64,000 nt of DNA from Adineta vaga (Eukaryota; Rotifera). The stretch lies in NCBI GenBank assembly GCA_021613535.1, contig CP075495.1:4526001-4590000 (forward strand), in the 5' to 3' direction. This document shows positions 1 through 12,041 of the stretch, piece by piece. Below the pieces are notes generated by a model. It searched no databases, was not told the origin of the DNA, and saw only the letters and a list, made by a program, of their open reading frames with translations. How positions within the stretch are numbered: the first letter of the stretch is position 1; every line of letters begins with the position of its first letter. The position numbers and the translations under genes are program-made.

Positions 1-2
1 CT

Positions 3-1287
3 GTTATAGTTGAATATCGGGGTGTGTCCTGGAGGTAAGAAATCTATATTGAGTATTATCCAAATTATTTTATGATTTTGTAGTATCGGTGGTGATGATA
101 GTTTAAAAACAGTTGTCACTTTACCAAGTAAGGTTTTACAATATCGTATGATATTACTTGATGTTTCTCGTCTAGATATTTTACGTCAATTTAACAGTCT
201 GTTGGATGGTTATTCAAAAGGTACTGGTGATCGAAATAATTCGAAAGCTGGTTTCAATGTTGCTAAAGCTGGTGCTATTTCTTCGTAAGTTTACATTTCT
301 ATTTTGGAAAGAAAATTCTACTTGATATTATTTCGAAGTGATATGCCAACTCAAGCAAATCTTCTTGTTGAGAGAATGATTCGAGCATTGGGTGCTGCTA
401 AATTTGCTGCTGATTGGAAATTAGTTACATTTTTCATTGGTGGTAATGATCTTTGTGGTTATTGCAAAGATCATGTATGTTTATTTGATGTTTCTATCAA
501 ATAAAATTTTGTTTATCTATTTCAATTAGGATCGATTTAGTGCAGCTACATATACAAATAATATTAAACGAGCATTGGATATTCTCAAAGCACGAATGCC
601 TCGTACATTGGTCAATTTTGTTACTGTTCTTAATGTTGCTGAACTTGAAGATTTACATGAAGGTATTCGATGTCAAACTTCACAAAAGTAAGATTCGATC
701 TAGAAGAGAATTTCATCTTTTTGTTTGTTTGTTAGTTTTATGTGTGATTGTGCTGTGAATAAGAAAACACGTGAAGAAGTTCGTGTAGCAAATATTGAAT
801 ATCAAAAATCAACAGCTCAATTAATTGATTCAGGTATTTACGATACAGCCGATGATTTTACCGTTGTTCGACAACCCTTTATGGAACATATGAAAGTACC
901 AGCATTGGTATGAAAAGAGTTTTCTTTGAAAAAGCAAAAATCACTTGTATGAATTTGTAGAATAATGGCTTAGCTGATTTCTCATATTTCTCTCCAGATT
1001 GTTTTCATTTCAGTCAAAAAGGTCATGAAGCAGCAGCTATTGAACTTTGGAATAACATGGTGAGAAATTTGATTTATTCTACAAATCAATGAAAAAACTA
1101 TCGATCTGTTCTATTGTATTTATAGATGCAAAAAGTTGGTGAAAAAACAACTTTATGGAATTTATTAGATACTCTTAGCTGTCCTTCAACAGTAAGATAT
1201 TATTTATTTGATTTGATAGATTGTTAAAAATGACTTTTATCTTTTTAGGGCAACGGATATATCTATACAATGAAGAATAGTGCTTGA
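3..1287 (+). CDS. PLB1: Phospholipase B1-like GDSL lipase, 3' part
   Basis: This is the 3' part of a gene that begins before the window. Nine exons can be joined with short introns: 3-34, 84-127, 176-284, 339-474, 530-687, 736-907, 961-1059, 1126-1191 and 1249-1287, giving 284 residues in one continuous frame. The translation follows the phospholipase B1 lipase repeat of the SGNH/GDSL superfamily: RGVSWSIGGD near the start, [20 protein letters not shown], the Asn block [12 protein letters not shown], and the late Asp/His block [16 protein letters not shown], which supplies the catalytic Asp and His. The nucleophile Ser (GDSL block) lies upstream of the window. Members hydrolyse acyl chains of phospholipids and neutral lipids, usually at the cell surface. 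The C-terminus here ends soon after the lipase domain with no obvious membrane anchor, unlike the anchored mammalian enzyme. Confidence 0.85.
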
Positions 1288-1349
1288 GTCAAAACATAAT
1301 CTTTTATTGATCGTTCGAAATTTTCTTTTGTTTTTTTCTATGCTAAGTC

Positions 1350-1355
1350 AATAAA
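1350..1355 (+). promoter_or_regulatory. AATAAA poly(A) signal after the PLB1-like gene
   Basis: AATAAA lies 63 bases after the TGA stop of the phospholipase gene. The next 200 bases are A/G-rich and hold no gene. Confidence 0.5.
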
Positions 1356-1565
1356 AGCATACTAATGAAAAAGAGCGAGAGAGAAATATCTTGACCGATC
1401 AGTGAATTGTTTGATATTTATGAGAAAAGAAATTCATCAAGGTCAAACGTTCAAGTTGAACGAACAGAGAGAAAATAGAGAGAAAGAAAGAGATATTAGA
1501 CTCGATAACTTTCTCGACAAATATAGATCAGTTCATTCATTTGAATCGTTCACAAACTGAAGAAA

Positions 1566-1974
1566 ATGCAATACTATCTTGTTTTCATCATTTTGCTCAT
1601 TGGCTATACAACTTCTGTGAATTCACAAACCGCTCAAACTTTGACAGTACCTGTCGTTTCAACTACTGTTGCAGTTAATGTTGTAAAAGAAGTTGTAACT
1701 GTTGAACAGACAACAGTTGTACCAATTGCAAACAACCATTGTACCAGTTGTTGTTGTTAAAGAAGAGACAGTTGTTCCAACTACAACAACTGTTGAATCA
1801 TCGGTGACACCAAAGACATTACCTGTTGTAAATAAATCACTTGTTACACCATGGCCTGAACCACTACCACATCCTCTTGGTTACTGCATTCGTGGTCGCT
1901 TACGTTGCTCGAAAATTCGTCGTTGTTGTACAGGACCATGTGACTTTGCTACGATGAAATGTCCATCATTGTAA
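1566..1974 (+). CDS. Small secreted cysteine-rich (knottin-like) protein, frameshifted
   Basis: The ATG at 1566 opens a clear signal peptide (MQYYLVFIILLIGYTTSVNS) followed by a Val/Thr-rich spacer. The first frame ends at 1760, but the same Val/Thr-rich repeat continues one base out of phase and runs to 1974. It ends in a six-cysteine module with spacing C-x6-C-x5-CC-x3-C-x6-C. That spacing fits the inhibitor cystine-knot pattern, although the fold is inferred from spacing only. No GT-AG intron of suitable length joins the frames. The simplest reading is one surplus base in the A run at 1730-1732, so this is either a recent pseudogene, an assembly error or a heterozygous allele. Function is unknown; secreted knottins serve as antimicrobial peptides, inhibitors or toxins, and nothing here picks one. 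Confidence 0.55.
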
Positions 1975-2082
1975 ATCAACAATATTCAAAACAAACTTCA
2001 TTTCATTTCATTTTTGTGTTGTGTTTGAACGTAGTTGTTCTGATTAGATTTATTCGTATTGTGTTTCTTTTTTCAATTGAAT

Positions 2083-2088
2083 AATAAA
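2083..2088 (+). promoter_or_regulatory. AATAAA poly(A) signal
   Basis: AATAAA sits 109 bases after the stop of the cysteine-rich peptide gene, at a usual distance for a poly(A) signal. Confidence 0.4.
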
Positions 2089-2750
2089 TTTCCGATAGCT
2101 TTGTTCAATTCTGTAAGAATACGAATTTACATTTAATATACGCACTTTGATCTAAGAATACAAGCAAGTCAGCCAGTCAAAACAATCGATTCTGTTTATG
2201 AGAACAAGTTACATATGGATTTGGACTAACAAAATATATCATTTTTTCTTTCATTTAAATAGATCATATCTCACTGTTCTATCTACAAAAACTATATATT
2301 TGTTCTATTTCCGAACAATAGTTTGTATCCCAGTTGTTAAATTAGAAGAAAACCTATTCGATTCAAATCATATCATATGATCTGAACACTTTTGATATTT
2401 TCCTAGTATCAAAAAATATTCGAAAAGTCTATCTCTAGTTCGACTTAATGCGTTATACGCAAGTTTAACATACAGTGAGTATCATCCATAAGTACTCATA
2501 TTCTCAAACTATGGAAGAATGTCAGAATGATGTTTTGTCTTTCATTTATGATAAAGCAGTATTTATAACACCGGGTTGAACGATGAAAATATGGAAGAGC
2601 AATCTGCTTGCAATCTATGATGACTAGCGCCCTCTACGTTAAATGAATTCGATTCACGTATTTTTATACCAGTCTATTACAAAACTATAAACAAAGAACA
2701 ATATTGATTTAATTTATTAGTATACAATACAAGATATTTTCTTTTAAGTA
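2089..2750. other. Intergenic region upstream of CTCF
   Basis: AT-rich sequence without a supportable coding region. The one longish open frame (2198-2380) has no family features. The region presumably holds the CTCF promoter and 5' UTR; no TATA box or other element stands out clearly. Confidence 0.4.
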
Positions 2751-5302
2751 ATGGCAACTCGAACATCGACACGTTCAACAAAAGCTGTAAAGTTTGTTGA
2801 TTCAGCTGAATCAGATGATAATGAAGATTTCAATAAAACAATATCTTCACAAATCAAACCTGAAGGAAAAAAACCACGAGGTCGACCACCGAATGCACGG
2901 CGAAATCAAACAAATGATGATGACGATTGGGATGCAGGAAATGAAGAAAATCTTAATGAGGACGATGATGATGAAATTGATGATGTTCATAATAACGATG
3001 ATGGAGAAATTAATCGTAATACAGGACGAGATGTGACGAAAAAGTTTCAAACAAATCAATCTGTTGATTCCATTTATGATTTCAGGTAAAAATTGAGAAA
3101 AACTTGTTTTATGAAAAACAACAACTTTGTAATAATGTGTTATTCTAGTGAGACGCCAAGAAAATGGACAAAATCAACACCACAAAGGAATAATTCATTA
3201 TCTAAAACACCTAGTAATGATATTGGAAAATCTCTAGAGAAATTAATGTGTTCCTATTGGTAATACATATTTACAAAGAAGAATGATCAGATGATTTCTA
3301 TCAAATTATCTTTTTTTTAGTAATTATACAACAACGAAAAAATATCTTCTTCAACGACATTTGAAATCTCATTCAACAGAAAGACCACATAAATGTATAA
3401 TTTTTTTTCTCTCCACAAAGAAAACAAACAAATATAACGGATATTCATTTTCTTTTCACTATCTTTCAGGTGCATATTGTGAACGATCATTTAAAACGAC
3501 TATTCAATTAACAAATCATGTTAATACACATCTTGGTGTTAAGCCATTTCAAGTAAAATAATTATTCAAAAAAACAGAACCATTGTTTTAAATGAAATTC
3601 TTATTTTTATTTTCTAGTGCAAATTTTGTTCATTTTCTTTTACTACCAGTGGAGAATTGATTCGACATGTTCGATATAAGTAATTTAAAAGAAGGAAAAT
3701 TTTTTATTTTCATCATAATCCATTCTTTTCTATTAGACATACACTGGAAAAACCACATCGTTGTGATGAATGCGGTTATGCAACAGTGGAATTAAGTAAA
3801 TTAAGACGACATATTCGTACACATACTGGAGTATGAGATTAGATTTATTTATTAGTTTTATTGAAATTTATATGTATAGGAAAAACCATATGCTTGTCCA
3901 CATTGTCCTTATTGTAGTCCGGATACATTTAAACTCAAAAGACATCTACGTGTACATACAGGTAAGAGAAATTTACGATGAAGTTTGTTGTTGATTGAAT
4001 GATGATTTTTCTCCTAGGTGAAAGACCGTACCAATGTACAATTTGCAATTTTCGATTTACTCAAAGCAATAGGTAAATTTTTCTTGGAAATGATACTTAG
4101 TAAAGAGAAAGAGTAGCCTGATCATTCACGAAAATACTTGATTCATTTTCGATTTTATTTTTATTCAAAGAAATCATATCTCCTATTATAATCATCTTTA
4201 TATTTAGTTTAAAAGCTCATATGTTAACACATCAAGCTGAAAAACCTTCTTATCCTTGTTCTTATTGTCCATCCGTTATGGCTCGTAAATCTGATCTTCG
4301 TTATCATATTAATAAACAACATGCACGTCAATCAGAACCATTAGCATGCAATAAATGTGATGAAGATTTTCCTGACAAGTAAGTACATATATTTTCTTTT
4401 TAATCAATTGAAAAATCTCTCTTTATTGCAATATTATAGATATACATTACGTATGCATGGAAAAACTCATAAAGGTCAAACAATTCATTCATGTGCACAA
4501 TGTGAATTTTCTGCTAATACAGGTCAACAATTAGAAGATCATATGAATAAACATCGTGGTACACGACCATTTCAATGTAGTGAATGTGGTTTGATGTTTG
4601 CTGCTCGAGCCGATTTACGTGCACATGTTACACGTACACATCGAAATCCATCGGCAATAATTAATCGTCGTCCACAACGACGTGCTGCATCATTAAATCA
4701 TCGTTATATTGGTGTCGATGAAAATCTCGATGAGAATCGTTTGGAACAACGAGATGATGATGACGAAGATCAACATCGTTGTTCAATATGTCAACGACAA
4801 TTTACATCTGCAAGATTATTAGATCGACATATGTATGCTGTACATGAAGCACATAATGATATGTATGACGAAAGAGATTATCGAACAAATGAAATTGATC
4901 GTAGAAATCATGACGATGATGGTGATGATATTCGTGATTATGCTGATGATGAACTTGAAGATAAAAATCAAATTAATGTTAAAAATGAAAATATTTTTGA
5001 ACAAAATAATGATGATGAAGAAGAAGGAGAAGAGGAAGATTTAGCACCACATGTTGAAGATATTATTGATGGTGATGATGATTTTGAACTTATACCAACA
5101 ATTAAATCTGTTTCATCAGCTAATAAAAAACGAAGAAATGTTGGAGAAAAAATTCTTCCAAATAAAAAGAAAAATAATATTGATCGAAGTATGTAGATTA
5201 CTAATTCTAAATGAAAGATTTCATTACATTTATTTTAAAGATCTCTTCGTCTCCAATGAAGATGAAAAACCCGATTTGGATGTATTTGGTTTTAATGGAT
5301 AA
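2751..5302 (+). CDS. CTCF: CTCF orthologue, 11-zinc-finger chromatin insulator protein
   Basis: Eleven exons join in frame to 625 residues: 2751-3085, 3149-3259, 3321-3394, 3470-3552, 3618-3679, 3737-3830, 3880-3961, 4018-4072, 4208-4378, 4440-5188 and 5241-5302. The acidic N-terminus carries an AT-hook-like PRGRP and a YDF motif at residues 109-111. Eleven C2H2 fingers follow from about residue 146. Fingers 3-7 match animal CTCF closely ([82 protein letters not shown]); these contact the core DNA motif. Fingers 8-11 are diverged. Finger 11 follows a long acidic linker and is C2H2, whereas the vertebrate one is C2HC. The tail is acidic, then lysine-rich. CTCF binds DNA in the nucleus and blocks cohesin loop extrusion. 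Many exon borders fall inside fingers. Confidence 0.9.
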
Positions 5303-5713
5303 TTTCTATTTATTCTCTCTCTTATAAGATTGATATTTTTTCGTTTTGTTCATGTTTATTTTCGTTTATCAGTATATTTTTTTTCTTTTTGTCTGTACTG
5401 TTTCTTAGATATCCGTCTCATCTTATTCATTTTATAACATATATATACATACATATATATATTTGTGTGTAGCATTTTTGTTTTTTTTTCTGTTTTAGAG
5501 ATAATATATATACATATATATATTATATTGTATTCGAGAGTGGCAATTTGTGTTTTCCTTTTCTTTTAGTATGAACATCAATTGAGAATGAATTCATTGA
5601 TGGATTAGTATGTTTATATTGTAGATATGATTGATTTAGTAAATTATTATTGGAATCAATCAAATCAAACAAAATCTTCAAAAGTAATATTAAATCTTAT
5701 CTTTGCATTTTAG
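5303..5713. other. CTCF 3' region and CLPTM1L 5' region
   Basis: T-rich and TATA/TACA-repeat-rich sequence (about 5440-5530) without a coding signal. The CLPTM1L start codon directly follows a TTTTAG that looks like a splice acceptor, so a 5' UTR exon may lie in here. Confidence 0.4.
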
Positions 5714-8289
5714 ATGGCTGGAATAAAACTTCTTAGTATCACTAACATTACCATCGTTGTTTTTCTTATTTATCTGTCCTATACTGCTAATACATTCTAT
5801 TCAATGTTCCGTCCACCAACATGTAAAAATAATAATTGTCTTTCAGCACATTATAAACCATCTGCAAATAAGAAATTAAAAGTAATTTAAAATTTTCCTC
5901 TTTAGGAAAAAAAAACTCCATTTTTCTTCGTAGTTATATAGTTGTTTATCAACAAGTTCAAATCAACCACGTTCAATGACTGATTCGAAATGTGTAACAA
6001 TATTGAATTTAGATAATTTTACAATCAATCAATCATTTGATCAGTAAGCTATTTATTTATGCGAATTCATTTGAAAGATTTAAAATTTTTATTCTAGAAC
6101 GATACATGTACCATTAGTTAAACAATTTCGACAAAATACAACATTTTATATTCATTTTTATCTTTATCATGATTTTGATCCATTTCAAGATCGAACACAC
6201 ATTTATCGAAATCGATTAATATCAAAATATTTAATTCCACAACAGAATTTTATGAATCTTTTACAAGAAAAATTACCTTTATCGTTAACTGGTGTTAATG
6301 AACAGGATCAAGTTCGTATTGTTTTTAATCTTCTTATTTTCACCATCAAATCCAAATGTATCTTCTACTGTTTTTTTTTCTATATAGAAAAGATCAACAA
6401 TGAATTCTTCAGATACACCAATAACTCATGTTTTAAGAACTATTCGTTTTCATGCCATTAATCAAGATATTACATTTGATCGAACAGAAATTCCTCAGGA
6501 ACTTTATCATTTAATAACGTAAGTAATCTTCAATTGTTTTATTTATTTATTTATTACTTATCTGCAATTATACTATTAGTTTGTATTCTCAAACAACTTA
6601 TGGACCGTTGATTTGTTCCGATGAATTAACAAGTCGTCTCAGAGATTATCAAGTAAGTTATTTGAAACAATTTCATTTTGTAAATCTCTCAAAATCGATT
6701 CATTTTCATTTAGCCTATGAATAAATCAGATGATACTTTTGAATTGAAAGTAATTTATACTCCAATATCAATTGGTCGTATGCGATTATGGGTGAATTTT
6801 GAACGAGCATTAGAATCAACACGAATGTATGGATTTTCTGATAAAGAAATTGATGAAATAAAAGGTATTTTTGCGGATAATAATCTACCAATATTAGCTT
6901 TAACATTTGTTGTGGCTGCTTTTCATGTAAGATTGGTTATTCTTTTTCTCGAGAAAAAAAACTCAAACTTTATCATCTCTTTTTCAAGACTTTATTTGAC
7001 TTTTTGGCTTTTAAAAATGATATTAACTATTGGAGACATCGAAAAACAATGGTTGGATTATCATTACGAACAGGTATGTCAAATTACGAAGAATATGACA
7101 TTCATAACAAGAGAAAGATATCATATACTTTTCTTTTTAGTGGTATGGCGTTCGATTAGTAATGTTATTATTTTTCTTTATCTACTCGATTCTGGTGCAA
7201 GCTTGTTGGTACTTATTCCAGCTGGAGTTGGCTCATTGATTGAAGTAATCATCAATTAGAAATTGATTTTCTTTATCAATGAATTTAATTGACTAGATTT
7301 GGAAAGTAAAGAAAGCACTGAAAATCAAAGTTCGTTTCAATGGTTACAAACCAATAATTACGGTTAGTTGAAAGAATTTGATAATTAAGAAAATTCGATA
7401 ATTGTTTTTCAGTTTGGAGAAGTGTCACAAGCAGAAGCTGATACAATGATACATGACTCAACGGTAAGGAAATTGGATTTTCATTGAAAGAATTATAATT
7501 TTTTATGTTTAGGCTATGCGTTATTTATCCTATATATTGTATCCATTGTGTATTGGTTTAGCGATTTATTCACTTATTTATAATACACATAAAAGGTAAA
7601 AATTATTTGATTGATAAAATAATGAAAGAAAAATTTCTTATGGAATGTTTAGTTGGTATTCATGGATAATCAATTCACTTGTAAATGGAGTTTATGCATT
7701 TGGATTTTTATTTATGATGCCTCAATTATTTCTTAATTATAAACTTAAATCTGTTGCTCATTTACCATGGAGAGCATTCATGTATAAAGTAAGTTGCATA
7801 AAAAAGCAAACAAATGACTGTAATCTAGAGAATATTTTCTAGGCATTCAATACATTTATTGATGATCTTTTTGCATTCATTATTACAATGCCAACAGCTC
7901 ATCGTTTGGCATGTTTTCGTGATGATTTTGTTTTTCTTATTTATTTATATCAAAAATGGTAAATATGTTTATTGAGATCGTATCGAATGTGTTATGAAAA
8001 AAAAGTTTATGTTTTCATTCATAACTGTTTTTGTCTGTCATATCAAACTCACTAATGCGAAAGTAACAAGCATCTGATAATAAATGTACTTATTAAGATG
8101 AAAAGATTTTTCTATATAGAGATAACATTCGAATTCATAAGAATAGTCTAGACTCTCGAGTATTCAATTAACATTTGTATAATTCGTTCCTGTTTGTTTT
8201 TGTTCTTTAGGCTTTATCCAGTCGATAAAACTCGAGTGAATGAATATGGCGAAGCATTTGAAGAAGAAACTAAATCAAAAACTGAATAA
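5714..8289 (+). CDS. CLPTM1L: CLPTM1L-like lipid scramblase of the ER
   Basis: About a dozen exons with short introns; the first are 5714-5881, 5934-6043, 6098-6311 and 6388-6518, and the last ends at TAA 8287-8289. The protein starts with a hydrophobic segment ([18 protein letters not shown]), has a lumenal domain with N-glycosylation sites, then several membrane helices. The C-terminal part is highly typical of CLPTM1[60 protein letters not shown], then [23 protein letters not shown]1L is known in mammals as a scramblase for glucosaminyl-phosphatidylinositol in GPI-anchor synthesis. The homologue CLPTM1 is longer, which favours CLPTM1L. The gene lies tightly between CTCF and the next gene, all on the plus strand. 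Confidence 0.88.
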
Positions 8290-8290
8290 A
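8285..8290 (+). promoter_or_regulatory. AATAAA overlapping the CLPTM1L stop codon
   Basis: The TAA stop (8287-8289) lies inside an AATAAA hexamer. If used, the 3' UTR would be only about 15-25 bases long. Confidence 0.35.
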
Positions 8291-8336
8291 AATTGTGGTT
8301 ATATTTGCTATGCAATAGAAACAATTAATAACTACA

Positions 8337-8360
8337 ATATTATTATTATTATTATTATTA
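8337..8360. repeat. (TAT)n microsatellite
   Basis: Perfect trinucleotide run of about eight units just after the CLPTM1L-like gene. Confidence 0.85.
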
Positions 8361-8510
8361 GTTGTTATTTTTCATTTCTTCATTTTCTCAGTTATACATT
8401 GAAAAAATAGAATGATATTGTTATGAATACATTCAATCAATTTCTTTCGTTTCTTTAGATCATTTCTTTCTTTTCATTTACAAATCGATAATGTTGTTGT
8501 TACCATTAGG

Positions 8511-11061
8511 ATGAGTTCAGCAAATTCTTTTCTTCCATCAACAACTTATCATACGGCAAATACTCGATATTCAACTTCGCAAACATCATCATCATCATCG
8601 TCATCGTCTTCATCATCATATAATATTCGTTCAAATAGTGTTCAACAACAATTAAATGATTTAAATTCTACACGTTCATCAACATCTACTTGTTCAACAT
8701 CTCATTGTTTAAGCAATCAATGTCTTGAATGTACAACAATACTTTCAACACGACCGTCACAATCAAGATGTAATCTTAATTCTTATATTGATTCATCTGC
8801 ATCAACAAATTCATCTCAGTACGTTATTTCAATCTTTCTTATTATAAAAATCAATTTTTTTTTCTTTTTAGTTTTGTACAAAACTGTTCCTATGTTACCA
8901 ATTCAACAATAGATAATCATTCACAGATATCTACACTTGATGATCAGCAAAGTACAAGAATTTTGTCAATGAATATTCCAGTGGATAATAGTAATAATCA
9001 AAGTAATGAACTATCAATCAATTCTACAACATTGAATATTGAAATTGAAGAAGAAGACGATGATGATGAACAACAACAAACTGTTCTATGTAATGAACAT
9101 CTCGATCAAAATGAACAATTAGAAGTTTTTGTTGGATTCTATCGACCAGGAGAATATCAACGTGAAACAAATGAAGATGAAGATGACGAAGAGGATGAAC
9201 ATAAAAGTGATACAAGTTCGAAATCGGATGCACAGAAAAAAGAACAGGTAAATGAAATGATAAAAAAATATCGAATTTTTCTTGTTGTTTTCTATCTTAG
9301 TCAACTCGAGAATTAATTAGTGATGATGACGAAGGAAATGAAGATCAAGATTTCATTGATGAAGATTTCGGTCCGAATCAAGATGATGATACGGATCAAA
9401 TTCAAACTGACAATGAGATTACCAATGAAGAACCATTAAATCCAAATATATTTGATAATGATCAACAACAATTACAACAAATCGAAGCGAATGAACCAAT
9501 TTTATTTCCTATTGTAATTGTACAAATCGATGAAGATGAAGATCAAGGTTTCGGTGCACAATTTAATGATGATTGTCAATCAAGTGATGATGAAAATAAT
9601 CATGTCTCAACAATATCATTAAATAATAATCATTCGAGTGAAAACGAATTAGTATATTCAAAAAAGAAATTTCTTCAACGTTCACAATCCTATACAGATT
9701 CATCTCATAAAACATTGACAAAATTTCATTCACTTCCATCATTATCAATGAATTGTAATAATGATTTTGAAAAAGTTGAACATATTATTATTGATGATCA
9801 ACAACCATTAACAACAATGTCGAATTTTTTAATTCACAAAAAACAAAATAATGATGAAGATTATTCAGTTTTACGAAAGAAAAGACTTTTACGAAAATCT
9901 TCTGAAGAAATTATTGAAATATCTAATCAAGAAACACCATTACAAGTAAAAGATCTTGATTTTGTTAGTTGTCAAATGATTTGTGTTTTCTAGACAATTG
10001 TTGTTGAAACTGTTCGTGATGTTGAACGACATGTAATGCTATGGAATGATGATCATGCACGAGAAATCAATGATCAATCATCTTTACAACAAATTGTGGT
10101 AAAGAATTTTTGTTTTTGGAAAAATCGATATGAATTCTCTTTAATACTTGTTTCGTTCTAGCAATATTTTCAATTAAATATTGATATAGATTATGATCAA
10201 CATTCACAAGTATCTTCGATTAGAAGAGAATTATTACTTGATTATCTTCAATATCGTAGTGAAACTGGTAAAAAATCAATGAAAATTTTAATCGATAGTA
10301 TAATTAGTAAAACATTTCCTTTGATTTAGATATATCTGCAAGTGATTTATGTGAAAATCTTCGACAATATTCTGAATATTCTTCTCGTATTCATTGTCGA
10401 TTCTTTTCTTTTTGGCCACCGCGTGATGTTGATCTGTTACAATGGCTTTCTTATTGGCTTAAACAAGGTTTATTGAAACAAAATTCTCTTACTTCTTCAA
10501 TATTAAAACCAATCTTTTTTAATTTTCTTAGATGCTTTACCTGTTGCAATAATGAATATGGATCATTCTCAATCTCACAAATTCAATCTTAATAACAATA
10601 ATAATAATATTAATAATAATAATAGTATAATCTCATCTTGGCAACATCGTATTATCTATGGTGTTGATCCTCGCGGTATTTATCTAATGAATCCAATGCA
10701 AATTCAATCTCCTCAACAAGTCTATGAACAATTAACTGTTGATTCGATCACATATATCTCACGTCATGAAATCATTCAACGATATAATCAATCTCCAATG
10801 TCCTTAACACCATTAGCAAAATCAAATAATCCATCAAAACTATTCTCTGATACCAGGTGGCGTTCGATGAATGTTCTTGGACAAGTTGTTAATGTTTTAC
10901 GTGAAGATCGTCAATTACATGAAAATGAAACGCGTAATATTCCATATCGTCCAACGGTAACACATGTTCGAATACCTTCAACATGTTCATCCGGTATGTT
11001 AATATTCTCCAAAGATTATAATCAATTATTCGATGCGATTGATTTACCATTAAGACAATAA
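8511..11061 (+). CDS. Acidic protein, tentatively BIVM-like
   Basis: Exons can be joined from ATG 8511 (first exon to 8819, second from 8873) to TAA 11061. An intron ends with TAG just before the ATG, so a 5' UTR exon is likely. The N-terminal half is low-complexity: Ser-rich (residues about 20-45), then long Asp/Glu/Gln-rich stretches. The C-terminal half looks globular: SDLCENLRQYSEYSSRIHCR, FFSFWPPRDVDLLQWLSYWL, a short Asn-repeat insertion, WQHRIIYGVDPRGIYLMNPM, DSITYISRHEIIQRY and TRWRSMNVLGQVVNVLRE. This pattern (GVxPRGIYLxNP, then WRxMNVLGQV) resembles my recollection of basic immunoglobulin-like variable motif-containing proteins, but that match is from memory and unverified. Those proteins have no settled function. 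The coding evidence is strong; the family name is not. Confidence 0.75.
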
Positions 11062-11062
11062 A
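11057..11062 (+). promoter_or_regulatory. AATAAA overlapping the stop codon
   Basis: The TAA stop (11059-11061) of the BIVM-like gene is embedded in AATAAA. Confidence 0.35.
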
Positions 11063-12041
11063 AATCTATTTTTATTTCATTATTCATTGTACATTGTTTG
11101 CCGTTTTTATTTTGTTAGTTTAACAACCGGTTGTCTGTATGTTTGAGCAAATTTTGTTTTCTTTTTCAAGATAGAAATTCAATGATATTATTTCGAAATA
11201 TTACTTTCTTTTCTTTCCTGTAATGAGAAAAACATATTATCAGTAAACAAACAAACATGTATTTCAATTTTTGGAAACTGAATTTGAATTAACAATAATG
11301 AAATACACTCTCAGAACAGATTGTTATTTTCAATTAATTATATGTATAGAGATTATTCGTTAACCAAAAATCGGTCATGCATTTTCTCTTTGAAGAAGAA
11401 CTTATCTCTCACTAGTTGAACTAATACAATGGACATAGTAATCTTATATTGAAATCAGAAATATTATGTAATCAATAGAAATAATCCATTGATCATGCAG
11501 ACAAACATTCGCATTCATCTATTTCATCTAAACTATTACAATGATATACGTGTATAGAACATATAAATTCAAACTAAAATGAATAATAGACGTATCTTAA
11601 AAGTAATTATTATTATGATAGATAGATTCTGTATGTATGAGAGTGATGTCTCGTGATGAAATATGATAGTATTTGTCTGGCATTAACTTTTTGATTAGAT
11701 TGAAAAGAAAAGAAAGGAAAATTTTCTTGATATTTGTTCATTATATACACAATCAGTACAATAATCTACGATAGTTTTTCATGTTCGTTTATAGGAAAGA
11801 AAAAGAAAAACTAATTATGTAGATCAATTCGCGAGATTTCTAAATGTTTTTTGTTGTTGTCAGGAATTTCTTCAGTCATCAGGAAATATGTAGAACCATT
11901 ATTAATCGTTGACGACATAGCAGAAAATATCTAAATTATATAGTTATTACCGAAAATATTCGATAATAAACTAGTAAAGATTAGAAGAAAAAAATTCTTT
12001 CATCATTTAATCACATTTAAATCTGTTCAATTGTTAAACGT
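11063..12041. other. Convergent intergenic region
   Basis: Lies between the 3' ends of the BIVM-like gene (+) and the four-helix membrane protein gene (-). It is AT-rich with short A/T runs. I see no coding region, RNA gene or repeat element. Confidence 0.4.
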
